NCBI RefSeq assembly: GCF_014252955.1
Contig: NZ_JACMIA010000004.1
Coordinates: 1 to 64,000, forward strand
Length of the DNA stretch: 64,000 nt
Reading direction: 5' to 3'
Origin: Stappia sp. 28M-7
Lineage (GTDB): Bacteria > Pseudomonadota > Alphaproteobacteria > Rhizobiales > Stappiaceae
The position numbers and the translations under genes were made by a program. Under the pieces are notes generated by a model, which was not told the origin of the DNA, ran no database searches, and saw only the letters and a list, made by a program, of their open reading frames with translations. How positions within the stretch are numbered: position 1 is the first letter of the stretch; each line of letters starts with the position of its first letter. Below are positions 8,693 to 16,666 of the stretch, in pieces.

Positions 8693-9588
8693 CAGCCTTC
8701 ACCCACCGTTGGCGCGCTGTTTGACAACGGATGAAGCGGAGAAAGCAGCACGATTTGCTGATCTTGCGGACGTCGGGCGGCGGGATCTGTGTCCAAGCCA
8801 AGCCGTTTCAGCGTGTAGTACAAAAAGGCGCGGCGGACCTTGATCTTCGTCTTGCCGCCGCGCATTCCGTAGTCGAGCGCGATCACCTTCTGTTGCGTTT
8901 CGGACAGTTCCGGGTGAGGGCCGATTTCGAGCGTTACATGTTGATACCAGTCGGCGTCGGTTGCCAGATCGCATGTGCTCGGGCGCGTGCCCCGTACCTC
9001 CATGATCCGCGACAATACGAAGTCCTTGAACGACTGGTCGATCTCGCAGAAGGCGCGGGCATGCCAGCGAAAGCCGTCGAAGCCAATGGCGTGTGGGGCG
9101 ATCCACCGCCATTGGGGCGCGGGGCGAGACAGTGACTGATATTTGATCTCGATAGACTCGGTACGGCGAATTGCAGACACCACGGCGCGCAACGTTCGGG
9201 CGTTCACACCACGTGCCGGTGTCGGTGCAGCGTCGAAGTCGGGAATCTGGCCAATCCAGGCGTCGGACCGGTCGACGATGCCATCAGCGACCGAGCGAAG
9301 TTGAGAAAGGTAGCGGCTGGCGTCCGGCTTCAAGAAGCACGGTGCAAAATCGGAACCGCGCACATAGGTACGTGCGCTCTTGTCGTAGGCCATGTTGGCG
9401 GGGGCAAGCCCGAGATAGCGGTTTAGATCCGTCGAGGCCTGCTGCACCGAAATCCCGAACATCTCCATCAGGTCGCCGCGATTCACGTGACCCTCCCAGA
9501 ACAGTCGGAATTCGATGAACTCAAGCCGGCGTTCGACGCCCCACCTGAGATCATTTCCCTTAAGTTGATTTTGGCCTTCGCCCACCAA
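8692..9588 (-). CDS. WYL-domain transcriptional regulator of the defence operon (BrxR/CapW-like)
   Basis: About 298 residues: an N-terminal winged-helix region (residues 15-60), a WYL-type ligand-sensing domain (IEIKYQSLSRPAPQWRWIAP, then HAIGFDGFRWHARAF) and a C-terminal extension, the layout of BrxR/CapW repressors found at the head of defence operons. The start is TTG at 9588 or GTG at 9585; GAGAGG just upstream fits the GTG better. It is the first gene of the operon and its stop overlaps the helicase start. A palindrome overlapping the promoter -10 lies about 20 nt upstream, so autorepression is likely. Confidence 0.85.
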   Translation of the reverse strand: MVGEGQNQLKGNDLRWGVERRLEFIEFRLFWEGHVNRGDLMEMFGISVQQASTDLNRYLGLAPANMAYDKSARTYVRGSDFAPCFLKPDASRYLSQLRSVADGIVDRSDAWIGQIPDFDAAPTPARGVNARTLRAVVSAIRRTESIEIKYQSLSRPAPQWRWIAPHAIGFDGFRWHARAFCEIDQSFKDFVLSRIMEVRGTRPSTCDLATDADWYQHVTLEIGPHPELSETQQKVIALDYGMRGGKTKIKVRRAFLYYTLKRLGLDTDPAARRPQDQQIVLLSPLHPLSNSAPTVGEG

Positions 9589-9608
9589 TCGCCTCTCACA
9601 GTCTGAGT

Positions 9609-9640
9609 GTCTATCTACTAGACCAGACTAGTTTATAGAC
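9609..9640 (-). promoter_or_regulatory. Candidate WYL operator: 32-bp imperfect palindrome
   Basis: Two 13-nt arms (GTCTATCTACTAG and CTAGTTTATAGAC) match at 11 of 13 positions around a 6-nt spacer (ACCAGA). The right arm contains the promoter -10 box, so a bound dimer would block RNA polymerase. It lies 21 nt upstream of the WYL gene start, the usual position of BrxR/CapW operators. Confidence 0.75.
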
Positions 9641-9660
9641 ATGCGCGCTATGGTGCTCAA
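9632..9660 (-). promoter_or_regulatory. Sigma-70-like promoter of the defence operon
   Basis: On the minus strand, a -35 box TTGAGC (9655-9660) and a -10 box TATAAA (9632-9637) are separated by exactly 17 nt. The start site would fall inside the WYL operator. It drives the genes at 9588 down to 1. Confidence 0.6.
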
Positions 9661-9858
9661 GGCGTTTATTCAATTTCGATTGAAACGATAGAGGAGCGAC
9701 CCGCCATCGCGCGTGACCTCCGATGGCATCTCGCCAGGGAGGTCCGGTGCCTTCGCGTGCTGTCCCGGGGCGCGGCTCCGAGGGGACGATCACAGGGGCG
9801 AACCGCAGCTCTCCGGCCCGGAAAGGCATAATATAGCTGAGCCGCAAACGACTCGGAC
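9641..9858. other. Intergenic region with two inverted repeats, no gene seen
   Basis: Between the defence promoter and the small DUF2285-like gene. It holds a 16-bp inverted repeat (TTCAAT-TTCG-ATTGAA, 9669-9684) just upstream of the WYL promoter -35 box and a 7-bp-arm hairpin (GACCTCC/GGAGGTC, 9715-9721 and 9738-9744). The second could help end transcription of the convergent-side gene, but no U-tract follows. No convincing coding potential. Confidence 0.4.
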
Positions 9859-10131
9859 CTATTCGCTCCGCGCCGCGTCGAGCAAATGCCGGTAACCGTA
9901 CTCGGTCATCCAACGGGCGCGCTTCAGATGCGCCTCCCAGCAGCGGCGGGCGCAGTCGGGTTCCGCGTCTGGATCGCGATCCAGGACAATGCGGGCGACC
10001 TCGCGCCAGTCGGCGCCCTCGGCCTCGGCGTCCAGCAGGCGCAGATAGGTGATGAAATGGTCCTCGTCATAGGACGTGATTTCGTCCGCCCACGGCACCT
10101 CGTCGGCGATCTCGGGATCGAGTTTGGCCAT
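9859..10131 (-). CDS. Small DUF2285-like helical protein
   Basis: 90 residues from the ATG at 10131 (MAKLDPEIADEV), chosen over longer upstream reading because GGAGGA stands 7 nt before it. The sequence has YDEDHFITYLRLLDAEAEGADW, then REVARIVL and WMTEYGYRHLL, a pattern I associate with short DUF2285-type putative DNA-binding proteins of alphaproteobacterial ICEs. In such elements these proteins cluster with transfer regulators, and a second DUF2285 gene (broken) lies at 11596-12454. The name is from memory of the family; the small size and helical content are seen directly. Confidence 0.7.
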   Translation of the reverse strand: MAKLDPEIADEVPWADEITSYDEDHFITYLRLLDAEAEGADWREVARIVLDRDPDAEPDCARRCWEAHLKRARWMTEYGYRHLLDAARSE

Positions 10132-10271
10132 GCACCCGTCCTCCATGCCGTGCGCATCCATGGCACCTGTTCGGGGCCGCCTCCGGGCGTCGGGTGCGCG
10201 GCGCTGCTCCACCCATCATAATACGGAATGGCGCCGGAGGCCTGCGGGCATATGTCGGTTAACGTCTCCGG

Positions 10272-11153
10272 TCAGGCGCAATCTCTGCGGAACAGCGAAG
10301 GCGTCGTCCCCGTCATCTTGCGGAACACGTCCGTGAAATGGCTGTGGCTGGAAAAGCCAAGGGCAAGCGCGATCTCCGTGATCGACGCACGGTCCGACAG
10401 CAGCATCTCCTTCGCCTTCTGAATCCGCCGCTCTTTGATGTAGCGGCAGGGCGACTTGCCGAACGTTGCCTTGAAGGCCTTGCCGAAATGATGCGGGCTG
10501 AGTCCCGCTTCCGCGGCGAGTGCGGCAAGTCCGATATCTTCGTCCAGATGCGCCTCGATGAAATCGACGATCCGCCGCCGGCGCGAGGCGCCGAGACCGC
10601 CCCGGATCGACGGCGGTGGCTTGCCGTTTTCGCCATAGGTCTCGAACAAGCGCAGGGCGAGCGACGTGCCGACGAGGTCCAGGCACAGCCCGCCGCAGCG
10701 GCTATTATCGTTCAAGCTGCGCCTGAGGCAGGCTATCAGCTCCTCGACCGCCGGGTCGCGGAGCGCCGCTCTACCTCTGATCTCGGGCACGCGCCCGTCG
10801 AAAGCGTTGCCGATTGTGCGTTCGATGAAGCTATTTTCCATGGCAATGACGAAGGACTGCTTGTCGGCCGTCCAGCCGACATGGGCGGCCCGATTGGCCG
10901 GGCTCAGATGAAAGTGCCCCGCAGCGACCGGATATTTCTCGGTCCGACGGCTGTCAGGCAAACGGCAGATGAGATCCAGCGGTTCGCTTTCATGCATGAA
11001 GAGGGCGAACTGTGCCGTGACGATCTGTGTCCCGGGATTGATCGGGATATCGCATCGGCTGACGACAATGCCGTTGCGGGCGATACGCCGCGTGACGGAC
11101 AGTACCGGGGACGCAATTTCCGACGTGAAATCGACCAAAGTGGTTTCGGCCAT
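10272..11153 (-). CDS. AraC-family transcriptional regulator
   Basis: 293 residues. The C-terminal third has the double helix-turn-helix of AraC/XylS proteins: DEDIGLAALAAEAGLSPHHF, KAFKATFGKSPCRYIKERR, then AKEMLLSDRASITEIALALG and FSSHSHFTDVFRKMTGTTP. The N-terminal 180 residues look like a beta-rich ligand-binding domain; the ligand is unknown. It is transcribed alone, away from the plus-strand ICE genes, with a long AT-richer upstream region that probably carries its promoter. Its targets cannot be inferred; either the element or neighbouring cargo is possible. Confidence 0.9.
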   Translation of the reverse strand: MAETTLVDFTSEIASPVLSVTRRIARNGIVVSRCDIPINPGTQIVTAQFALFMHESEPLDLICRLPDSRRTEKYPVAAGHFHLSPANRAAHVGWTADKQSFVIAMENSFIERTIGNAFDGRVPEIRGRAALRDPAVEELIACLRRSLNDNSRCGGLCLDLVGTSLALRLFETYGENGKPPPSIRGGLGASRRRRIVDFIEAHLDEDIGLAALAAEAGLSPHHFGKAFKATFGKSPCRYIKERRIQKAKEMLLSDRASITEIALALGFSSHSHFTDVFRKMTGTTPSLFRRDCA

Positions 11154-11595
11154 GACGCAATCTCCATCGCCTGAAAATTGATGTCTCGGCCGATAGCGGG
11201 TTGCCGGCCTTTAACAAGTTCCATTCCCGGTAGAGTGTGTGTTTCAAAATAGATGATCCTGTGACAACTTTGTGATGAGGGCGGCGCAACTGTGGCAATC
11301 TCGGGTTTCGTTTTCTCTGCCCGAGTTCATTTGTACTTTAATAAAATTCCGTAGTTTGCAGGTCTAGCCAGGTCTGACGTTGCGAATATTGTAACGATTT
11401 CCTGAAAGACGCCGCGAAAACACGGAAGCCAACCCGTGTCTCAACTATCGATAGTAATCGATGTCGGCGGCGCCCTCCCGCCAGTGACATCGACCTGGCA
11501 GGAGGCGGCTTGTCCCAGGTGCTGTGCGACGGATCGTCAAATGGCCGCGCCGCGTCCGCTACGGCCGGATGGCCTCATGGGAGGAGACAAGCCCC
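11154..11595. promoter_or_regulatory. 442-bp divergent upstream region
   Basis: Lies between the AraC-type gene (minus) and the DUF6499/DUF2285 gene (plus), so it should hold both promoters. Its middle (about 11,230-11,420) is clearly AT-richer than the neighbourhood. A perfect 10-bp palindrome CTATCGATAG is at 11445-11454, and an imperfect hairpin with a GCCAG/CTGGC core lies at about 11470-11508. GGAGGAG precedes the ATG at 11596. No gene is seen. Confidence 0.45.
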
Positions 11596-12454
11596 ATGTC
11601 CAAGGAGAAGACCGTCCCCGGCATAAGTCCGCGCGCCGACTGGCGCGATCCCGAAAGTTACAAACCCCTCATCGACCTGGACCGGGCCGGTTGGGCCTGG
11701 GAGTGGCTCAAGCGCAATCCCGACTTCGCCACGGCTGCCGGTGGGCTGCCACAGGTGTCGCCTCCACTCCGTCCGTCCGCTACCGAGCCCCGGCTGAAGG
11801 CCGCTCAGCCCCGAATCCTCCGTATCCAGAATCCGGGGCCGTTCGAACAATGGGGCGTATTCTTTCACCACTGGCGTTGCCCTGCCGGCTACGGACGTCT
11901 TTTGGCTGCCCGATCTCAATCCATCGGTGCTCGTCGTGGAAGCGCAGCCCATTGCACCCGGCCACACCGACGCCTTCGACATCCGATGCTTTGCGTCACT
12001 GGCGACTGTGTTGTGCTGCGGCGGATCCGAGCACGTGCTTTTCAGCGATGGCTTGCGCCATCTCCAACTGATGGTGACGGCAGGCAGTGTTCTCGATGGC
12101 CCGGTGTGCTTCCGCTACCTGCTGTCGGGTCTCCGGCACACGGAGGCGAAGGTTCCGGCGCTGCAACGGCTGTGCGGGCTTTGCCGCCTCGGCCGTCTGC
12201 CGCGCGGCCTCTTTCCGCCGGAGCGCCGGGCCAAGCGCTGGGCGATGATGCTGCGCGCCTGGGACGGAGAAATAGCGGGCGCAAGCCGGCGGCAGGTGGC
12301 GGCGGCGATCTTCGGGGAGACGGCGGCGCACGAGCTCTGGGAGTCCGGTTACCGCTCCCGCATGCAGCGGCTCGTCCGCGAGGCCGAGGAGATGATCAGC
12401 GGCGGCTACCTGAGACTTCTGGGGCGGGCGGCAGAGGGAAAGGGAGGCTTCTGA
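11596..12454 (+). pseudogene. DUF6499 + DUF2285 regulator, interrupted by a single-base frameshift
   Basis: Starts at ATG 11596 behind GGAGGAG and encodes a DUF6499-like N-terminus (ADWRDPESYKPLIDLDRAGW, AWEWLKRNPDF). After about residue 88 the expected sequence continues in the next frame as TTGVALPATDVFWLPDLNPS, VLVVEAQP and so on, ending with a DUF2285-type helix-turn-helix (GASRRQVAAAIFGE, then RSRMQRLVREAEEMISGGYL) and a TGA at 12454. The break is at about 11861-11870. One extra or missing base would restore a protein of about 285 residues. It may be a true pseudogene, a sequencing error or, less likely, programmed +1 frameshifting. DUF2285 proteins are putative transfer regulators in such ICEs. 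Confidence 0.75.
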
Positions 12455-12518
12455 TGGATGAAGGGCTGAAGCCGGCAAAAGAGAGCCGGCCCGCCCGCAA
12501 CCCGTGAGGAAACCTCCC

Positions 12519-13040
12519 ATGTTCCAGTTCGTCCGCCTGTCCGCCGTCATCGGCATTGTATTTTTCGCCTGTCTGTCCTTCTGGCCCGCGCTCGACGAAG
12601 AGCATTCCGGCCCGGCCAATGTGATCGACGCCGACACAATCGAAGTGGGCGGTGAGAAGCATCGCCTCTACGGCGTCGATGCCGTGGAGATCGACCAGCG
12701 CTGCCGCCGTCGCGATAGCGCGACATGGCCTTGCGGCAAAGAGGCCGCCGCCGCGCTCACCAAATTTCTCGAAGGCCGAAAGGTCAATTGCGAAGTCTGG
12801 CAGGGAACGACGCGCGATGGCCATGGTCGGTTCGTATCTGTTTGCTACGCCGGTGGCGACGACATCAGTAGCTGGGTGGTGAAGAACGGCTGGGCCGTCG
12901 CCGATCGCGACGCCAATCGTCTCTACAACTACACAAGCGACGAGGGCACGGCCCGGTTTCTGCGCCGTGGCATTTGGGACGGAACCTTCGATCCGCCCGC
13001 CGAATGGCGGCGCCGGCAGCAGGCGGGAGACCGGCCATGA
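12519..13040 (+). CDS. Secreted or membrane-anchored thermonuclease-family (SNase) protein
   Basis: 173 residues from ATG 12519 (GAGGA 9 nt upstream; a GTG at 12504 is less likely). An N-terminal hydrophobic segment (LSAVIGIVFFACLSFW) acts as signal or anchor. The SNase fold follows: NVIDADTIEVGG (metal site), HRLYGVDAVEIDQ, a GKEAAAALTKFL helix and DGHGRFVSVCY with the arginine region. Such proteins hydrolyse nucleic acid outside the cytoplasm, and small versions are frequent in alphaproteobacterial ICEs. Its TGA overlaps the next ATG (ATGA), so the two are coupled. Confidence 0.87.
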   Translation: MFQFVRLSAVIGIVFFACLSFWPALDEEHSGPANVIDADTIEVGGEKHRLYGVDAVEIDQRCRRRDSATWPCGKEAAAALTKFLEGRKVNCEVWQGTTRDGHGRFVSVCYAGGDDISSWVVKNGWAVADRDANRLYNYTSDEGTARFLRRGIWDGTFDPPAEWRRRQQAGDRP

Positions 13041-13879
13041 ACGCGCTCTTCCCGGCGCCCGACATTCCCACCATCCGGCTGCGCGTGCTGTCGCTCGGCG
13101 CCGGCGTGCAGTCGACCACGCTTGCCCTGATGGCGGCCCATGGCGAGGTCGGGCCACTGCCCGATTGCGCGATCTTCTCCGACACCTGCTGGGAGCCGCG
13201 AGCGGTCTATGAACATCTCGCCTGGCTGAGGTCGCCGAACGTGCTGCCCTTCCCCGTGTATGTCGTCTCGGATGGCGATATCCGCGAGGGGCTGATCCGC
13301 GGCGCGCGGGGCGAGCGCTGGGCGTCGATCCCGGCCTTCACTAAAACGAAATCCGGCAAGGTCGGCATGATCCGCCGCCAGTGCACCAAGGAGCTGAAGA
13401 TCGCGCCGATCCGCCGCAAGGTGCGGGAGCTGGCCGGCATTGCCAGCAAGCGCTCGCCCAAGCACCCGATCGTCGAGCAATGGATCGGGATCAGCTTCGA
13501 TGAAGTGATCCGGATGAAGCCGTCCTTCGAAGCGTGGCAGGTCAATCGCTTTCCCTTGATCGAAAAGGGCATGACCCGCCGCCACTGTCTGCGCTGGCTG
13601 GAGAAGCACGGCTATCCCACACCGCCGAAAAGCGCCTGCATCGGCTGCCCTTTCCACAGTGACGGCGCCTGGAGGCGAATGCGCGATGAGGATCCCGATG
13701 CCTGGGCCGATGCCGTTGCTATCGACGGGTTGATCCGCTCGGGTTTCCGCGGCTTGTGCGGCGAGGTGTTCCTGCATCGCTCCTGCGTGCCGCTCGATGA
13801 GGCTGACCTCGACACGCTGGAGGACAAGGGCCAACTCGACCTCTTCGCCAATGAGTGCGAGGGGATGTGCGGGGTGTAG
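13037..13879 (+). CDS. PAPS-reductase-like adenine nucleotide alpha-hydrolase (PP-loop ATPase)
   Basis: 280 residues. A PP-loop (LSLGAGVQSTTLAL) lies at about residues 18-31, a RRQCTKELKIAPIRR segment near 115 and a C-terminal cysteine cluster SACIGCPFHSDGAW near 198, similar to PAPS reductases and DndC-type sulfur-transfer proteins. Members activate a substrate with ATP or reduce PAPS; the substrate here is unknown. It overlaps the SNase gene by 4 nt, and this SNase/PP-loop pair recurs in related ICEs as far as I know. No dnd cluster is nearby, so DNA phosphorothioation is not indicated. Confidence 0.8.
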   Translation: MNALFPAPDIPTIRLRVLSLGAGVQSTTLALMAAHGEVGPLPDCAIFSDTCWEPRAVYEHLAWLRSPNVLPFPVYVVSDGDIREGLIRGARGERWASIPAFTKTKSGKVGMIRRQCTKELKIAPIRRKVRELAGIASKRSPKHPIVEQWIGISFDEVIRMKPSFEAWQVNRFPLIEKGMTRRHCLRWLEKHGYPTPPKSACIGCPFHSDGAWRRMRDEDPDAWADAVAIDGLIRSGFRGLCGEVFLHRSCVPLDEADLDTLEDKGQLDLFANECEGMCGV

Positions 13880-13921
13880 CGCATTTCTCTTGGGCATCGG
13901 TCTGGCCGCTCTCGCGTTCGA

Positions 13922-13976
13922 GGGCGGCCCTTCCCCGCTGACGGGTTTCGAGGCGCGGAACGGTTCCGGGCCGCCC
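13922..13976 (+). promoter_or_regulatory. Leader hairpin before the 128-aa ICE protein
   Basis: A perfect 9-bp inverted repeat (GGGCGGCCC at 13922-13930 and GGGCCGCCC at 13968-13976). It ends a few nucleotides before the Shine-Dalgarno GGGAG and the ATG at 13994. It belongs to the leader-hairpin set described in the findings. Confidence 0.6.
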
Positions 13977-13993
13977 GTCGCGGGAGAACATCG

Positions 13994-14380
13994 ATGCACG
14001 ATCGCGATTACAGTGCCGACATCGCCAAGGCCCTCGCCACGTTGGGCGGCCATCTGACGATCGGCCGCGGAGGGTTCAGTCTGCACTACCTGAATGAGTA
14101 TGGCGGCCAGAGCAGCCTGTCCGGCTACGATTGCAACACCGTGAAACAGCAGGCCATCGCCGCCGGACTTCCGGTGATCGACAGCCGCTGTGTCGACTTC
14201 GACAAGGTGGCCAGGCTCGCCATCTCCGGGCCGATGATCTGTGTTGGCGGTGCGCCCGACCCTGAGCCATGGGGCGAGTTCTCCTATGCCCCGCTGGCCG
14301 TAGTTGCCCGCGCCTACGCCGCAGCCGGGGCGGAGGTCTACAACCTCGACCTGGAGGAAGCCGCGGGGGCGGCGGCCTGA
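13994..14380 (+). CDS. Conserved ICE hypothetical protein, 128 aa
   Basis: Begins at ATG 13994 behind GGGAG and a hairpin leader. It contains ADIAKALATLGGHLTIG, LSGYDCNTVKQQAI and an Ala-rich C-terminus. No catalytic or nucleic-acid-binding motif is visible. The protein is compact, without signal peptide or membrane segment. It sits between the PP-loop gene and parB in the maintenance block, so a role in element stability is possible but unproven. Confidence 0.75.
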   Translation: MHDRDYSADIAKALATLGGHLTIGRGGFSLHYLNEYGGQSSLSGYDCNTVKQQAIAAGLPVIDSRCVDFDKVARLAISGPMICVGGAPDPEPWGEFSYAPLAVVARAYAAAGAEVYNLDLEEAAGAAA

Positions 14381-14405
14381 AGAGGGAGAGGGAAGTGGGT
14401 GTCTT

Positions 14406-14452
14406 CGTGACGAGCCTGGTTGGGGAAAGAGGGCTTTCTCCGGCTCGTCACG
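14406..14452 (+). promoter_or_regulatory. Leader hairpin before parB
   Basis: A perfect 11-bp inverted repeat (CGTGACGAGCC at 14406-14416 and GGCTCGTCACG at 14442-14452) encloses a second 8-bp stem (GGGGAAAG/CTTTCTCC, 7 of 8). The last G of the right arm is the first base of the parB Shine-Dalgarno GGAG, so folding would affect ribosome access. No U-tract follows, which argues against a simple terminator. Confidence 0.65.
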
Positions 14453-14463
14453 GAGAACCTGAC

Positions 14464-16572
14464 ATGACAAAGGCGAAAATTGAGAAGATTACGCTGTCCC
14501 AGGCGCGGGACATTCCATTCGACAGGCTGGCGCTTTCGAGCCGCAACGTCCGGCGGGTGCGGGCCGGTGTATCGATCGAGGAACTGGCCGAGGACATCGC
14601 CCGGCGCACGCTGTTGCAGTCCCTGAGCGTGCGGGCGGTGATCGACGAAGACGGTCAGCCCACCGACAGATACGAGGTGCAGGCCGGCGGCCGCCGTTAC
14701 CGGGCGCTGGAGCTGCTGGTCAAGCAGAAGCGGCTGGCGAAGAATGCCCCGATCCCCTGCATCGTGCGGGAGGACGGCATTCTGGAAGAGGATTCGCTGG
14801 CCGAAAACTGCCAGCGCGTTTCACTCCACCCGGTGGATCAATTCCGTGCCTTCCAGTCGCTGAAGGAACAGGGAGTGGGCGAGGAGGAGATCGCCGCCCG
14901 CTTCTTCGTGACGCCGCAGATCGTCAAGCAGCGGCTGAAGCTCGCCAGCGTGTCGCCCAAGCTGCTGGAAGTCTATGCCGATGACGGCATGTCGCTGGAG
15001 CAACTGATGGCCTTCACGATTTCGGACGACCATGCCCGGCAGGAACAGGTCTGGGAGACCGTGCAGCGCGGCTACAACAAGGAGCCCTATTTCATCCGCA
15101 AGCTGCTGACGGAAAACACCGTCCGCGCCACCGACAAGCGTGCCCGCTTCGTCGGGCTCGCGGCCTATGAGGAAGCTGGCGGCATCGTGCTCCGCGACCT
15201 GTTCTCGCAGAATGACGAAGGCTGGCTCCAGGATGTGGCGCTGCTGGAGAAGCTTGTCACCGAGAAGCTCGCGGCCGAGGCCGAGGCAATCAAGGCCGAG
15301 GGCTGGAACTGGATCGAGGTCGCTTCGGACTTCCCCTATGGCCACACTGCCGGCCTGCGCCGCGTCATGGGCGAAACGGAGACGCTGTCCGACGAGGAGC
15401 ACACCCGCCGCGAAGCCCTGCGGTCGGAGTTCGAGGAGATCGAACAGCGCTATTTCCAGGAAAGCGACGAGGATCTGCCCGAGGAGGTCGATCGGCGTCT
15501 CGCCGAGATCGAGGCGGCACTCGATGCCTTCGAGAACCGGCCCGTCATCTACGACGCGCAAGAGGTCGCCCGCGCCGGCGCATTCGTCAGTATTGATGGT
15601 GATGGCAAGCTGAAGGTCGAGCGCGGCTATCTCCGGCCCGAGGACGAGGCGCCGGCCGAAACGGGCAGCGATGGTCAGGACACGGATGCCTTCATCCGCG
15701 ATCATGTCGAGATCGTCCATGTCGGCCGGAACGGCGAGACGGGTCAGGTCGATCCCGCCGCCGCGCTATCCGGCAATGGGGCGCAAGCTGACGATGCCGA
15801 AGCCGAGGAAGACGGTCTCAAGCCGCTGTCCGAGCGCCTGGTCATGGAACTGACGGCGCACCGGACGCTCGCCCTGCGGGACGCGCTGGCGAACGACCCG
15901 GACATCGCCTTCCTCGCCGCACTGCACGCCTTCGTTCTCCAGACCTTCTGGCGGTATCCGACGGCGAGTTGCCTGGAGATTCGCGCCGAAAGCCCGACGC
16001 CGACCGTTCAGGGGCCGGGGCTGAAGGAGAGCCAGTCGGCGAAGGTCATTGACGAGCGGCACGCCAATTGGGAGAAGCAGCTTCCCGACGAGCCGGAACT
16101 GCTCTGGGAGTTTCTCTGCGATTTCGACCACGACAGCCGCATGGCGCTCTTCGCCCATTGCGTCTCGCTCACCGTCAACGCGGTGCATGAGCCGTGGAAC
16201 CGGACACAGGGACGCCGGCATCATGCTGACCAACTCGCCTGCGCGGTTTCGCTCGACATGACCGCGGCCGGGTGGAAGCCGACGGTGGAGAACTACCTCA
16301 ATCGCGTGCCGAAGGCCCGCATCCTCGAGGCGGTCACCGAGGCCAAAGGCGCCGGCATGGCGGAGCTCATCGAAGGGCTGAAGAAGTCCGACATGGCCGA
16401 ACAGGCCGAGCGGCTTCTGGCCGATACCGGCTGGCTGCCCGAGCCGCTGCGCACGCCCGGCGTCGAGACCGTAGTGGTCACGGGCGAACCGGGGTCCCCG
16501 GAGCCGGATGCCTCGCCCTCGGAGTCTTCCGCCGCCGCCGAACTTCCGGCATTCCTCACCGCTGCCGAATAA
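14464..16572 (+). CDS. ParB/RepB/Spo0J-family protein, long ICE type
   Basis: 702 residues from ATG 14464 (GGAG 8 nt upstream). The N-terminus is a ParB-type domain: RNVRRVRAGVSIEELAEDIA, QAGGRRYRALELLV near residue 74 and ENCQRVSLHPVDQFRAF near 118. A helix-turn-helix follows (IAARFFVTPQIVKQRLKLAS, near 143). The remaining 500 residues are an acidic, helix-rich extension that chromosomal ParB proteins (about 300 aa) lack. No parA partner is adjacent, so it may act as a nuclease-like or regulatory ParB rather than as a classical segregation protein. It is the first gene of a unit closed by a hairpin at 16601-16645. Confidence 0.88.
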   Translation: MTKAKIEKITLSQARDIPFDRLALSSRNVRRVRAGVSIEELAEDIARRTLLQSLSVRAVIDEDGQPTDRYEVQAGGRRYRALELLVKQKRLAKNAPIPCIVREDGILEEDSLAENCQRVSLHPVDQFRAFQSLKEQGVGEEEIAARFFVTPQIVKQRLKLASVSPKLLEVYADDGMSLEQLMAFTISDDHARQEQVWETVQRGYNKEPYFIRKLLTENTVRATDKRARFVGLAAYEEAGGIVLRDLFSQNDEGWLQDVALLEKLVTEKLAAEAEAIKAEGWNWIEVASDFPYGHTAGLRRVMGETETLSDEEHTRREALRSEFEEIEQRYFQESDEDLPEEVDRRLAEIEAALDAFENRPVIYDAQEVARAGAFVSIDGDGKLKVERGYLRPEDEAPAETGSDGQDTDAFIRDHVEIVHVGRNGETGQVDPAAALSGNGAQADDAEAEEDGLKPLSERLVMELTAHRTLALRDALANDPDIAFLAALHAFVLQTFWRYPTASCLEIRAESPTPTVQGPGLKESQSAKVIDERHANWEKQLPDEPELLWEFLCDFDHDSRMALFAHCVSLTVNAVHEPWNRTQGRRHHADQLACAVSLDMTAAGWKPTVENYLNRVPKARILEAVTEAKGAGMAELIEGLKKSDMAEQAERLLADTGWLPEPLRTPGVETVVVTGEPGSPEPDASPSESSAAAELPAFLTAAE

Positions 16573-16600
16573 GCGGCTGTTCTCTCAAATCCATCCACTT

Positions 16601-16654
16601 AAGCCCGGTCCCCGTGCGGCGGAATGTCCGCGCGGGGCCGGGCTTCGCGTTTTT
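16601..16654 (+). terminator. Strong hairpin with T-run after parB, also leader of the next gene
   Basis: AAGCCCGG (16601-16608) pairs with CCGGGCTT, with further CCCCG/CGGGG and GCG/CGC pairing inside, and a CGCGTTTTT tail at 16646-16654. This is a good intrinsic terminator, yet GGAG and the ATG at 16667 follow at once, so it is also the 5' leader of the next gene. Confidence 0.7.
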
Positions 16655-16666
16655 CTGGAGATCGAA

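Noticed and set aside
11436-12071. Plus-strand frame of 211 codons over the DUF6499 region
   Set aside because: Different frame from both recognisable halves of the broken regulator; no motif or ribosome binding site.
12519-13879. SNase plus PP-loop pair as a Dnd phosphorothioation system
   Set aside because: No DndB, DndD, DndE or cysteine desulfurase nearby; the pair fits common ICE accessory genes better.
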